Origin: Luteolibacter arcticus | GTDB taxonomy: Bacteria > Verrucomicrobiota > Verrucomicrobiia > Verrucomicrobiales > Akkermansiaceae | Reading direction: 5' to 3' | Length of the DNA: 64,000 bases | Assembly (NCBI RefSeq): GCF_025950235.1 | Contig: NZ_JAPDDT010000008.1 | Span: 248,001-312,000, forward strand | Shown: positions 1 through 9,600 of the stretch, piece by piece | How the letters are laid out: the number at the start of each line of letters is the position of its first letter | How positions within the stretch are numbered: position 1 is the stretch's first letter | Position numbers and translations under genes: made by a program | Notes under the pieces: generated by a model | Seen by the model: the letters and a program-made list of their open reading frames with translations, nothing else | Database searches by the model: none | What the model was told of the DNA's origin: nothing

Positions 1-1
1 C

Positions 2-1825
2 GTGAAGATCGATGACCTCAGCCGGCCTTATCATCTCAAGGAGATCGAGGCGATCCGCAAGGCGATCGACAAGACCGGCCGGCCGATCGTGCTCAGCACC
101 TCGCCCGGCGAGACGCCGGTGGACCGTGGCACGCACGTGATGAACCATGCCAACCAATGGCGGATCAGCGATGACTTCTGGGACAACTGGGGTGCGCTCT
201 ACGATCAGTTCAAGCGGCTGCACGATTGGACGCCGTATCGCGGACCCGGGCATTTCCCGGACGCCGATATGCTGCCGCTTGGCAAGATCCAGGGCGGCAA
301 CAATACCGCTCTCGGCCGCGTCACCAACTTCACCACGAACGAGCAGTACACGCTGATGAGCCTGTGGGCCATCGCGCGATCGCCGCTGATCCACGGCGGG
401 GACATGACGCAGATGGATCCGTTCACGTTATCGCTGCTGACGAATGACGAGGTCCTTGCGGTGAATCAGCACAGCACGCACAACCGCCAACTCTTCCGCA
501 ATGGCGATCTCGTCGCGTGGGTCGCCGATAGGGAAAACTCGACGGACAAGTACCTCGCGGTCTTCAACACAGGATCCTCCGCTGCGAACGTGCCGGTGAA
601 TCTTGCGACTCTCGGTTTCAGCGGTGCCGCGCAAGTTCGCTCATTGTGGGATCAGAGTGATCTCGGTGCCTACAGCGGCACCTTCTCGCCCTTCATGCCC
701 TCTCATGGTGCGGCGCTCTACCGGCTCTCTGGCGAAGTGTTGCCCACGCCGTGGATGATTGGCGCGACTGCCGGGGACGGCACGGTCAGCGTGAGTTGGG
801 AAGATCTTGCGACGGCGACATCCTACCGGCTGAAGCGCGGGACTTCTGAAGGCGGGCCGTTCACCGTGCTCGCCGACAACCTGGATGCCACGACTTTCAC
901 CGACAACTCGGTGGTGAATGGCACGACCTACTACTACGTCGTGTCGGCCATCGTTTCCGGAGAGGAGACGCCGGACTCGGGAGCCCATGCCGCGACTCCG
1001 GCGGGCGCGCCGCTGACGGTGAGCTGGAACTACGACCGCTTTGGCACGGTCACCGGCAGTGCCATCGCCGGGGTGGTGCCCGTGGCGAACTGGAACAATT
1101 CATGGCCGAGCAATCCGCTCAGCAACCTGATCGACAGCGCGGGCAATCCGACCTCGCTCGACATTACCTACGGCTCCCAGAACACGTGGAGCATCCAGGG
1201 CAGCTCACCCGCGCTCGATGGCAATGGCACTTCCAATAAGCGCCTCCTCAATGGCTACCTGAACGCCGGCCCTGCGGCGTGGAACCCGCCGGTGAGCCGC
1301 TCATCCGTGACGCTCTCGCAGGTCCCGCACGGCTACTACGACCTCATCGTTTACTTCTCCTCCGATCAAGCGGGTCGCGAAGGTCAGGTCACCGACGGGA
1401 CCACGACCTACTACTTCACTACGCTGGGGCCGGCGAGCATCGCGGGGTCGAATGCGACGTTGACCCGCACCACGCAGGCCAGTTCGGCGGCATGGCCGGG
1501 TGCGAACTACGCGATCTTCAGCGGGCTGAGCGGGGGAGACAAGACGGTGGCGGTGCAAATGCGCGACAACGATGAGTGGGGCGGCATCGCGGCGATTCAG
1601 ATCGTGCCCCAGGTCGATCCGCTGCCGGCGGCGAAGCTTCAGATCAGCCTGCAGGCGGGCGGCACCACCGGCTTGCTCTCGTGGCCGGCTGGACTGGGGA
1701 CGATTCTGTTAGAGGAAAGCGACGATCTCACGGACTGGGAGCCGGCCGATCCCCAGCCTGAAGGAAACTCGATCGTGGTGCCCATCGGGGACTCCCCGCG
1801 TTTCTACCGGCTCAGCCGCCCTTGA
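2..1825 (+). CDS. Secreted GH27 alpha-galactosidase (5'-truncated) with FN3 and SWNYDR module
   Basis: The gene enters from upstream, so the first GTG codon is internal. The N-terminal ~240 residues are the end of a GH27 (melibiase) barrel. VKIDD fits the nucleophile strand, GPGHFPDADML matches the family's GPGxxxDPDML segment, and QWRISDDFWDNW carries the expected acid/base Asp. LWAIARSPLIHGGD is the usual late-barrel motif. A fibronectin-III-like domain follows (about 247-335). Then comes a ~200-residue module beginning SWNYDRFGTVTG (about 340-540), shared with the next two genes. The end is a short beta domain ending RFYRLSRP, of the type common at C-termini of verrucomicrobial secreted proteins. 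It probably cleaves alpha-galactosides outside the cell. GH27 is well supported; the role of the module is unknown. Confidence 0.85.
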   Translation: MKIDDLSRPYHLKEIEAIRKAIDKTGRPIVLSTSPGETPVDRGTHVMNHANQWRISDDFWDNWGALYDQFKRLHDWTPYRGPGHFPDADMLPLGKIQGGNNTALGRVTNFTTNEQYTLMSLWAIARSPLIHGGDMTQMDPFTLSLLTNDEVLAVNQHSTHNRQLFRNGDLVAWVADRENSTDKYLAVFNTGSSAANVPVNLATLGFSGAAQVRSLWDQSDLGAYSGTFSPFMPSHGAALYRLSGEVLPTPWMIGATAGDGTVSVSWEDLATATSYRLKRGTSEGGPFTVLADNLDATTFTDNSVVNGTTYYYVVSAIVSGEETPDSGAHAATPAGAPLTVSWNYDRFGTVTGSAIAGVVPVANWNNSWPSNPLSNLIDSAGNPTSLDITYGSQNTWSIQGSSPALDGNGTSNKRLLNGYLNAGPAAWNPPVSRSSVTLSQVPHGYYDLIVYFSSDQAGREGQVTDGTTTYYFTTLGPASIAGSNATLTRTTQASSAAWPGANYAIFSGLSGGDKTVAVQMRDNDEWGGIAAIQIVPQVDPLPAAKLQISLQAGGTTGLLSWPAGLGTILLEESDDLTDWEPADPQPEGNSIVVPIGDSPRFYRLSRP

Positions 1826-1844
1826 GCAAAAACTCTCCAAACCC

Positions 1845-2582
1845 ATGAACCCAACACACACTACCCGAACCCTGATCCTCCTCAGTCTCGCGATCGCCAC
1901 CACGGCCCCGGCGGCGACGGTCAGTTGGAACTACGACCGCAATGGCACGGTCACCGGCACGGCCGTGGCCGGCGTGGTGCCGGTCGCCAACTGGAATAAC
2001 TCGTGGCCGAGCAACCCGACCACCGATCTCATCGACGATATCGGCGCATCAACCACCATCGACCTCAGCTACGCTTCGTTCAACAACTGGAACATCCAAG
2101 GCAGCCACCCCGGCGTCGATGGTGACGGCAGCTCCAACAAGGAGCTCCTCAACGGCTACCTCAACGCCGGTCCCGCGGGTTGGAATCCGCCGGTGACCTC
2201 CTCCTCGGTCGCCATTTCCCAGATTCCCTACGCGAGCTACAACATCATCGTTTACTTCTCGTCGGACGGCGCGAACCGGGAGGGGCAGGTCGGAAACGGC
2301 TCGACCACCTTCTATTTCAGTACGCTCGGCGCGGCCAGCATCGCGGGATCGAATGCCACGCTGACGCAGACGACTTCGACCAGTACCTCGGACTACGCAG
2401 GTGCCAACTATGCGATCTTCTCCAGCCTGAGCGGCGCGTCGCAAACGATCACCCTGCAGATGCGCGACAACGACGAATGGGGCGGAATTGCCGGCTTCCA
2501 AGTCGTCGCCGTGCCCGAACCGTCGGCCGCCTTGCTTGGTGGCCTGGGGCTGCTCGGCCTGCTGCGCCGCCGTCGTGCGTGA
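1845..2582 (+). CDS. PEP-CTERM protein consisting of one SWNYDR module
   Basis: This 245-residue protein has an N-terminal signal peptide (cleavage probably after TAPAA). A single copy of the ~200-residue module starts SWNYDRNGTVTG and ends RDNDEWGGIAGFQVV. The C-terminus has the PEP-CTERM sorting signal: VPEP, a short hydrophobic helix (ALLGGLGLLGLL) and RRRRA. Proteins with this tail are normally handled by exosortase and delivered to the cell surface or exopolysaccharide. It lies 19 nt downstream of the GH27 gene and shares its module, so the two are probably co-expressed. No catalytic motif is visible; a binding or adhesion role is an inference. Confidence 0.85.
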   Translation: MNPTHTTRTLILLSLAIATTAPAATVSWNYDRNGTVTGTAVAGVVPVANWNNSWPSNPTTDLIDDIGASTTIDLSYASFNNWNIQGSHPGVDGDGSSNKELLNGYLNAGPAGWNPPVTSSSVAISQIPYASYNIIVYFSSDGANREGQVGNGSTTFYFSTLGAASIAGSNATLTQTTSTSTSDYAGANYAIFSSLSGASQTITLQMRDNDEWGGIAGFQVVAVPEPSAALLGGLGLLGLLRRRRA

Positions 2583-2645
2583 ATCGGTCTTTCCCGGAAC
2601 CGCGGACCTAGTGCGGCTCCTCTCCTCGAACCCAAGACAGAACCC

Positions 2646-5027
2646 ATGAAAAAGCAGATTGCCCTCGTTCTCGCCGCGACCTTCACGGCGCAGGCCTCGA
2701 CCGTGAGTTGGAACTACGATCGCAACGGCACCGTTTCCGGCAGCGCCGTCGCGGGTGTTTCCCCCGCCGCGAATTGGAACAATTCGTGGCCGACCAATCC
2801 GACCACCAATCTCATCGACAAGAACGGCGAGGCGACCACGCTCGACCTCGCCTACGCCTCGTTCAACAACTGGAACATCCAAGCCAGTCATCCCGGCGTC
2901 GATGGTGATGGCAGCTCCAACAAGGAGCTGCTCAACGGCTACCTGAATGCCGGTCCGGCCGGCTGGAACCCGCCGGTCACTTCGTCATCGGTCACCATCT
3001 CCCAGATCCCGTATCCCGACTACAAGATCATCGTCTATTTCTCCTCCGACGGTGCGGACCGTGAGGGCACGGTGAGCGACGGCGTAACCACGTACTATTT
3101 CAAGATGCTGGGCGCCGCCAGTATCAGCGGCAGCAACGCTACCCTGACTCAGGCCACCGATACCACCGCGGGGGGCTATGCCATCGGCGCGAATTATGCC
3201 GTCTTCGACAACCTGACGGGCGCTTCTCAAGTCGTCACGGTGCAGATGCGCGACAACGACGAGTGGGGGGGCATCGCCGGCTTCCAGGTCGTCGCCGACC
3301 TGGGCACGGTGCCGGAGTTCGGCTTGCAGCCGGAGGATCAATCGGCGGCCGTGAATTCGACCGCCACCTTCACCGCCTCGGCGGTTGCGGATCCGGCACC
3401 GACCTACGAGTGGGAGTATTCTGCCAATGGAACTTCCGGTTGGGAACTCATCGATGACCAGACCTCGGCAACGCTCGTGCTCAATGGTATCACCTTCGCC
3501 GACGAGGGCTACTACCGGGTCATCGCGACCAATACCAACACCTCGGTCACGAGCGACACGGCTTTCCTCGATGTCTTCTATGCCGAGCCTTCCATCACCA
3601 CCCAGCCGGCGGACACCTACGCGGTCGAGGGCTCGTCGGTGCAGCTTTCGGTTTCGGCCACGGGGTATGAAGCGCTGACCTACCAGTGGTACAAGAACAG
3701 CACGCTCCTGAGCGGCGAGACGGCCGAGACGCTGACCCTCTCGAATGTCGATGGCGACGTTGGCGGTGTCTATTTCGTGGAAGTCACCGACAGCGTCGAA
3801 GCGGGCCTGAAGTCCACATCGGACAATGCGACGGTGGTCGTGTTTCCGCCATGGAATGGCCTGGTGAGTCACGATGCGATCGATACCGCGGCAGGATACG
3901 CGATCGGCGAACTGCCGCTGCAGGATCCGACGATCACCGGCTACGTGGGCGCGTGGACCGAGATCGACTTCGGCGATGCCGAGCCCGGGGTGATCGCGGG
4001 ATCGCTGACCTATGCGGACCCGCTCTACCTAGGCTCGTCGGGCGATCATGTGGGCAAGGCAGCGGACGCGGCCGGCGTCGGTGCCGACAACAGTGGCCGC
4101 ACTTACCGGAAGCTCGCACCCGCCCAAGTCGTCGTCGGGAACACGACCGGCACCCGCTACTTGAGCTGGCTGTACCGCAATGGCAACGAAAACGCCGTGG
4201 CCCAGCCGTATGTCCACTCGGTGCTCTCGCTCTATCAGGATACCGGCGGCGCGAATCCCTCCGGCGATGCCGCGCGGCGCACCTTCGAGGCGGGCATTTC
4301 CGATGCGGACTTTGCGACCACGAATTTCGGCTTCCGTTACAACGACTCGCAGGTCGGCAACCTGAACCTGCCGGTCGATGGAAACGTGCACCTGTTCGTG
4401 GTGAAGTTCGACCTGAGCGATGCGGGTGGCGGCGATAGTCTGACGGTGTGGATCGATCCTGCGCTTGGATCGGGTGAGCCGGTCGGTGGCAGCACGTTGA
4501 GCGACCTCGACATCGCCTTCGACTCGCTGGCCTTCTCCGACTACGCGAGCAATTCGGTGGCTTGGGACGAAGTGCGTTGGGGCAGCAGCTTCGATAGCGT
4601 GACACTCAACACCAATCCTCCTGCGAACTTCGCCGCGTGGATCGCGGGTTACCCGGGGGTGGGTGAGTTCGATGGATTCGACCAGGATGCCGATCACGAT
4701 GGTCTGGCGAATGGCGTGGAGAACTACTTTGGCACCGATCCGTCCGCCACGAATGCCGGTATCACGCAAGTCGCGAAGAGCGGCAGCACCGTGACCTTCC
4801 AGCATCCGCAAAGTGGCGCGCCTGCCAGTGATGTAAGCGGTGCCTACCGCTGGAGCAGCGATCTCGGGACGTGGCATGACAGCGGTGAAGCCAATGGGGG
4901 AACCACGGTCACCTTCGTCGCCAGTGCGAACACGCCGTCGGCAGGCATCACGACGGTGACCGCCACCATCACCGGGACGGCTCCGGCGAAGCTCTTCACC
5001 CAGCTACGCGTCAGCCAAGACCAGTAA
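2646..5027 (+). CDS. Large secreted protein: SWNYDR module, two Ig-like domains, LamG-like region
   Basis: The signal peptide MKKQIALVLAATFTAQAS is followed directly by the third copy of the SWNYDR module (residues ~20-222). Two immunoglobulin-like repeats follow: PEFGLQPEDQSAAV... and PSITTQPADTYAV..., the second with the typical TYQWYKNSTLLSG strand. Next is a ~250-residue region that looks like a jelly-roll domain (starts near WNGLVSHDAIDTA). The C-terminus has a calcium-loop-like stretch (DGFDQDADHDGLANGVENYFG) and a beta domain. This order is typical of verrucomicrobial surface or polysaccharide-associated proteins. No enzyme motif is visible. It lies 63 nt after the PEP-CTERM gene and ends before a strong hairpin, so it is probably the last gene of the unit. 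Confidence 0.75.
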   Translation: MKKQIALVLAATFTAQASTVSWNYDRNGTVSGSAVAGVSPAANWNNSWPTNPTTNLIDKNGEATTLDLAYASFNNWNIQASHPGVDGDGSSNKELLNGYLNAGPAGWNPPVTSSSVTISQIPYPDYKIIVYFSSDGADREGTVSDGVTTYYFKMLGAASISGSNATLTQATDTTAGGYAIGANYAVFDNLTGASQVVTVQMRDNDEWGGIAGFQVVADLGTVPEFGLQPEDQSAAVNSTATFTASAVADPAPTYEWEYSANGTSGWELIDDQTSATLVLNGITFADEGYYRVIATNTNTSVTSDTAFLDVFYAEPSITTQPADTYAVEGSSVQLSVSATGYEALTYQWYKNSTLLSGETAETLTLSNVDGDVGGVYFVEVTDSVEAGLKSTSDNATVVVFPPWNGLVSHDAIDTAAGYAIGELPLQDPTITGYVGAWTEIDFGDAEPGVIAGSLTYADPLYLGSSGDHVGKAADAAGVGADNSGRTYRKLAPAQVVVGNTTGTRYLSWLYRNGNENAVAQPYVHSVLSLYQDTGGANPSGDAARRTFEAGISDADFATTNFGFRYNDSQVGNLNLPVDGNVHLFVVKFDLSDAGGGDSLTVWIDPALGSGEPVGGSTLSDLDIAFDSLAFSDYASNSVAWDEVRWGSSFDSVTLNTNPPANFAAWIAGYPGVGEFDGFDQDADHDGLANGVENYFGTDPSATNAGITQVAKSGSTVTFQHPQSGAPASDVSGAYRWSSDLGTWHDSGEANGGTTVTFVASANTPSAGITTVTATITGTAPAKLFTQLRVSQDQ

Positions 5028-5053
5028 CAGGACTCCTGCGGAGTTAGAGAAAG

Positions 5054-5100
5054 CGGCCGCGCTTGCCCGGGTTCATGGGTTTCCCGGGCGGGCGCGGCCG
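5054..5100 (+). terminator. Strong GC hairpin after the module operon
   Basis: CGGCCGCGC pairs with GCGCGGCCG, and inside it GCCCGGG pairs with CCCGGGC around a short loop. It lies 27 nt after the stop codon. The following sequence is only weakly T-rich, so a terminator or mRNA-stabilising role is likely but not certain. Confidence 0.55.
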
Positions 5101-5188
5101 AAACTGTCTTTGACGTGGGTCTTTCCCAGTTATTCAAATGAACCTTGGCGCTTGACCCTGCGGCGGCGAATCCCGTCAGATCGCGACC

Positions 5189-5959
5189 ATGCGCTCCCCC
5201 TTCTTTCGTAGCATCATCGCCGGTGCGTGGATGATTTTGAGTGCCGGTGCGTCTGCTCAGGAGGCGACACCGGAGTTTGATCCGCTGGGCGAGAAGGTGG
5301 AGCTGCCGCGATTGGTGCGGGTGCAGGCGGAATTCATCGAGGTGTCACATGAGACGCTGACGAAGCTCTTGCTCAAGCCGCGGGAGGGTGCCGACGATAG
5401 CGGGCTGCGCCAGGACCTCGCGAAGCTGGCGGAGGAAGGCAAGGCGACGGTGGTGGAGACGATGCTGTGCACCGGCCGGAGCGGGGAGAAGTCGTTGGCG
5501 GAGTCGCTCAAGGAATACATTTATCCGACCGAATACGAGCCGGCCGAGATTTCGAAAGAAATCCACACGACCGCGAACGGGGGGAAGCTGGAAGGCATCT
5601 CGCGGGACAGTGCGGTAGGTCCTACTCCGACTTCCTTCGAGACCCGCAATCTCGGATCCTCCCTCGAGATCGCGCCGACGCTTTCGGAGAACGGCAAGAT
5701 CATTGACCTGCGGCTGGAGCCCCAGATCGTCTATCATGTTGGCAACGAGACTTGGGCCGAGTGGAAGGACAAAAGGGGTGATGCCTCCGTCCGGATGCCG
5801 AGCATGTATACCGCTCGTCTCTCCACTGCAGTGACCCTGTTGGACGGTCAGCCGCTGCTGGTGGCGGCGTTGTCGCCGAAAGGTGAGAACGGCTTTCCCG
5901 ACTTCAAGCGGAAGCTGATGGTTTTCGTCCGCTGTGACGTGCTGAGCGTAGGTCGCTAA
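5189..5959 (+). CDS. Exported secretin-like protein (paralogue 1)
   Basis: This 256-residue protein has a signal peptide ending ASAQ. The C-terminal half carries GSSLEIAPTLSENGKIIDLRLEPQIV, which resembles the beta-strand pattern of the secretin (GspD/PilQ) core (GxxLxxxPxxxxDGxIxLxLxPxxs). The N-terminal part VRVQAEFIEVSHETLTKLL resembles the opening strand of that domain. The protein is far too short for a full secretin and has no N0/N1 domains, so it is probably a stand-alone relative rather than a pore. A diverged paralogue starts 12 nt downstream. Function unknown; the fold call is an inference from the motif pattern. Confidence 0.6.
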   Translation: MRSPFFRSIIAGAWMILSAGASAQEATPEFDPLGEKVELPRLVRVQAEFIEVSHETLTKLLLKPREGADDSGLRQDLAKLAEEGKATVVETMLCTGRSGEKSLAESLKEYIYPTEYEPAEISKEIHTTANGGKLEGISRDSAVGPTPTSFETRNLGSSLEIAPTLSENGKIIDLRLEPQIVYHVGNETWAEWKDKRGDASVRMPSMYTARLSTAVTLLDGQPLLVAALSPKGENGFPDFKRKLMVFVRCDVLSVGR

Positions 5960-5971
5960 CTTTTCACCGGG

Positions 5972-6649
5972 ATGAAAGCGGCTGTCTTCCTGATGCTTCT
6001 CGCGGCAAGCGCCATGGCCCAGCAGGTCCGCGTGACCTTGCGGGTGATCGAGGTGCCACACCCGGAGCTGACGAAGTGGACGGCCGGCGAAAAGCTACCC
6101 GGTTCCGAACTCCATGAGCGGGCGGTGAAGCTCGCGCTCGCCGGTGGCGCGGAGATTGTGGATACCAATGTGCTGATCGCCAGGAGCGGGGAGAAAGCCC
6201 TCACCGAGTCGATCGCGGAAGTGATCTATCCGACGGAGTGGGAGCCCCCCGATCTCGGGGGGGCCCAACTCCCGCTGGACGCCAAGCAAGAGTTTCCTCC
6301 CATCCTTCGGCCGTCGGATTTCTCATTCGAGACTAGGCACGCGGGAACCCTACTGGAGATCGAGCCGATGGTCAGCGAAGACGGGGGCTTCATTGACCTA
6401 CGGCTTGCGTTCGAAATGGTGGACCTCGAATCGCTCGCGACGTGGATGGAGTTCCGGGATGAGTGGGGTGATGCCTCAGTAAAGATGCCGATCTTTGACA
6501 CGCGACGGTTGACCAGCGCCATCACGTTGGTCCCCGGGACCTTCGAGCTGTTCAATGTCTTCACGCCGAAGCCAGCGGCGGTGCCGGCGGCGGCGACCAG
6601 GCAGTTGGTTTTTGTGAAGGCCGATGTGTTGCCCGTGTCAAAGCCATGA
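5972..6649 (+). CDS. Exported secretin-like protein (paralogue 2)
   Basis: This 225-residue paralogue of the preceding protein has a signal peptide (MKAAVFLMLLAASAMAQ). The same landmarks recur: VRVTLRVIEVPHPELTK near the N-terminus, ARSGEKALTESIAEVIYPTEWEP in the middle, then GTLLEIEPMVSEDGGFIDLRLAFEMV. Its last codons overlap the next gene (ATGA), indicating translational coupling. The pair probably arose by tandem duplication and diverged strongly, so different partners or ligands are possible. Function unknown. Confidence 0.6.
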   Translation: MKAAVFLMLLAASAMAQQVRVTLRVIEVPHPELTKWTAGEKLPGSELHERAVKLALAGGAEIVDTNVLIARSGEKALTESIAEVIYPTEWEPPDLGGAQLPLDAKQEFPPILRPSDFSFETRHAGTLLEIEPMVSEDGGFIDLRLAFEMVDLESLATWMEFRDEWGDASVKMPIFDTRRLTSAITLVPGTFELFNVFTPKPAAVPAAATRQLVFVKADVLPVSKP

Positions 6650-9600
6650 AACGGCTCCTTGGTGTCTTGCTGTGGCTCGGGGCGGCGCTGGTGCTGCATG
6701 CGCAAGGGCCGCGGATGACGGTGGCGGGGACGCAGACGATCCTGGAGATCGAGAAGGCGGAGGTGGATATCCGCGTGGTGGGCGGGGTGGCACGCACGGA
6801 GATGGAGCTGGTTTTCCGCAACGACACGAAGCGGATGGTCGAGGGGGAGTTCACGCTGCCGCTGCCGGAGGGCGCGACGGTGTCGAGCTATGCGCTGGAG
6901 GTGAATGGCGCGCTGCGAGAGGCGGTAGCGGTGGAGAAGGAGCGGGCGAGCCGCGCGTATGAAACCATCAAGCGGCAGATGATTGATCCGGGGATCGTCG
7001 AGAGGCAGGCGGGCAATGTGTATCGGACGCGCGTGTTCCCGGTGCCGGCGGAGGGGACGAAGCGGTTGCGCATCGGCTATGTGGAGAGCTTGCCGCGGGA
7101 AGCGGACGGCTATCGCTACCGGGTGCCGCTGAAGTTCGAGGGGCTCCTAAAGGATTTTCGGGGCGAGATCACGGTCGCGGACGGTGCCTCGCTGAAGCTG
7201 AATGGCAGCGTGCCGGTGTCCTTCGTGGCGGATGGCAAAGGAAAGCGGGTTTGCAAGGCGGAGTCGGTGCGGCTGGCGGGCGAGCTGGAATTGCGAGTGC
7301 CCTTGGCCGCGGGGCCGGAGCTGGTGGTGGAAGGAGAAAAGGAGCCAGCTTTCCTGCTCAACGATGTCTTTCCCGACTTGCCGGAAGAGAAGCGGCCACC
7401 GGCGCGGCTGGTGACGATTTACTGGGATGCCTCGGAGTCGGGCGCGCGGCTGGATCCGGCGGCGACGTTCCGCTTGTTAGACGAGTGGTTCCGCGGGCAG
7501 AGAGAGGTGAAAGTCGCGGTGAAGCTGCTGCGGGACGCGATCGAGGACGCGGGTGTGCATGAGGTGCGCGGCGGCGACTGGAGCGCGATCCGGAAGGTGC
7601 TGGAAGCGGTGGATTACGACGGCGCGACTTCGGTGGCAGGGCTTGAGCGCGGGGACTCGGAGCTGGTGATTTACTGTGGCGATGGGGCGGCGACTTGGGG
7701 TGGCGCGACGACGGGGGTGATCCAGTGTCCGCTGTTCGTGCTGCATCGCGGCGCGGGCGAAACGTCCGCCGTGCTGGAAGAGCGGGCTCGCTCGACTGGC
7801 GGGGCGCTGGTGAATGTGGACCGGGAAGATCCGGCGGTGGCGCTCCGGCGCTTGCAGGTGATGCCGTTTCGCGTGACCGGCGTGTCGGGCGATGGCGTGG
7901 AGGATTTCCAGGTGGAGCACGCCGTGATCTCGCCGGGCATGCCGGTGCGGGTGAGCGGTCGTCTGACGACGGGGACGAAGGGCAGTCTCGAAATCTCCTA
8001 TGGCGTGGGCACTGAGTCGCGCGTGCGGCGTCAGGTGGCATTGCCTGCGACGATGCCGGATGAGGGGCTTATCCGGCGGCTGTGGGCGCAGGACAAGCTG
8101 ACCGAACTGGAACGGCATGCCGATCGCGGGACGATCGTCGAGCACTGTCGCAAGCACGGCTTGGTCAGTGGCGAGACGTCGTTGATCGTGCTGGAGCGCT
8201 TCGAAGATCACCTGACCTATGAGATCCCGCCGCCGGAGCCGGACTTGAGGAAGCGCTATGATGAGGAACTCGCCTTCCGACGTCAGCGGCGTGGAAATGA
8301 TCTGGCCGCAGCGTGGAAGGGCCGGCTGGCGTGGCATGGCACAGCTTATCCGGGACTTGAGTACGTGCTGCTGCCGCGGCTGCGCCAGATCGGCGTGTGG
8401 AAGAGTTCGGTCGAGAAGGTGTTTCAGCCGGGAGACTTGGATGCGAAGGCTTTTGCTGCGGTGACCGGTTGGCATGATCGGGCGCTGGCCTTGATCGAGA
8501 GATGGGATGCTTTGCCTGATGAGGCGGCTTACCAGGCGTGGCTTGGACAGATCGAGGCCTTGATGGCGGAAGGGCCGGGGCTTGCGAAGACACCGGTCGA
8601 TCCGCCGCCAGCGGGCAAGCCGCTCGTGGTGTCCGTGCGCGGGTTGGTGGCGCGGCCGGGGCAGGTGCGGGTGAAGGGCAAGCTGACCCTGAAGGAGTCG
8701 GTGGCGAAGGCGGGTGGTCCGCTGTGGGATGGCGTGCTGGAACGCGTGGCACTCTATCGGAGCGGCGGCAAGACGGTCTTCAATGCAATGAGCAAGCGCT
8801 TCGAGGACATCGAGCTGAGACCCGGCGACATGGTGGTGGTGGAGAGCGAGCCGTATGATTCCAGCAGCATGGATCCCTTCGCCGAGGCTCCGGAGTCCAA
8901 TCCCGCGGACGAGGGGCCGGTGGTGAGCGATGAGGATGTGTGGGTGACGGAAGAACCGGCGGCGGGTGGTTCTTCGGATGGGGCGATCGGCGATGGTCAG
9001 GAGCGCCGCGCGACGGCAGGGACCATCCGGTTGGTCGATCCTTCGGAGGCGGAGGTGCCGGATCTGGCTGCGTTCGAGGCGCGATTGAAGGCGGGCGAGG
9101 AGCCGCTTCGCGCGTATCTCGCGGTGAAGGACGGCAAGCTACGGCCGGACCGCTTTTATATCGAGGCTTCGCGACGTTTGTTCGCGGCGGGTCACGATTT
9201 GCTGGCGACGCGGGTGATTTCGACGCTGTCCGAGCGCGGGAATGGGCGGGCGGCGGCGTTCTGGTTGATGGAATTCGGGAAGCCCGCGGTGGCGGCGCAG
9301 GTGCTGCGCGATCTGCCGGCGGAGGAGGGTGGATTGCCGGTGGAGTTTGCCCTTGCGGAAACGGAGGACACTCCCCGCGAGGTGGCGGACTTGCTCGGTG
9401 TGGCGGTGAAAGCGAGCGAATCGATGCAGGGCGCGGTGATTGCCCTGACGGAGGTGAATCGGCTCGATCCACATGCTTTCCCGAAGATGGCGGGGAATCT
9501 GCCTTGTGACCTGAGGATCACGGTGCAGTCGCAGTTCGCTGGGGTGGAGCCTGAGATCGAGGTGGTTGATCCGACCGGGATGCGGCTGATCACGTGGGGA

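Noticed and set aside
5189..6649. True secretins of a type II or type IV pilus system
   Set aside because: Both proteins are only 225-256 residues, lack N-domains, and no other secretion genes are nearby.
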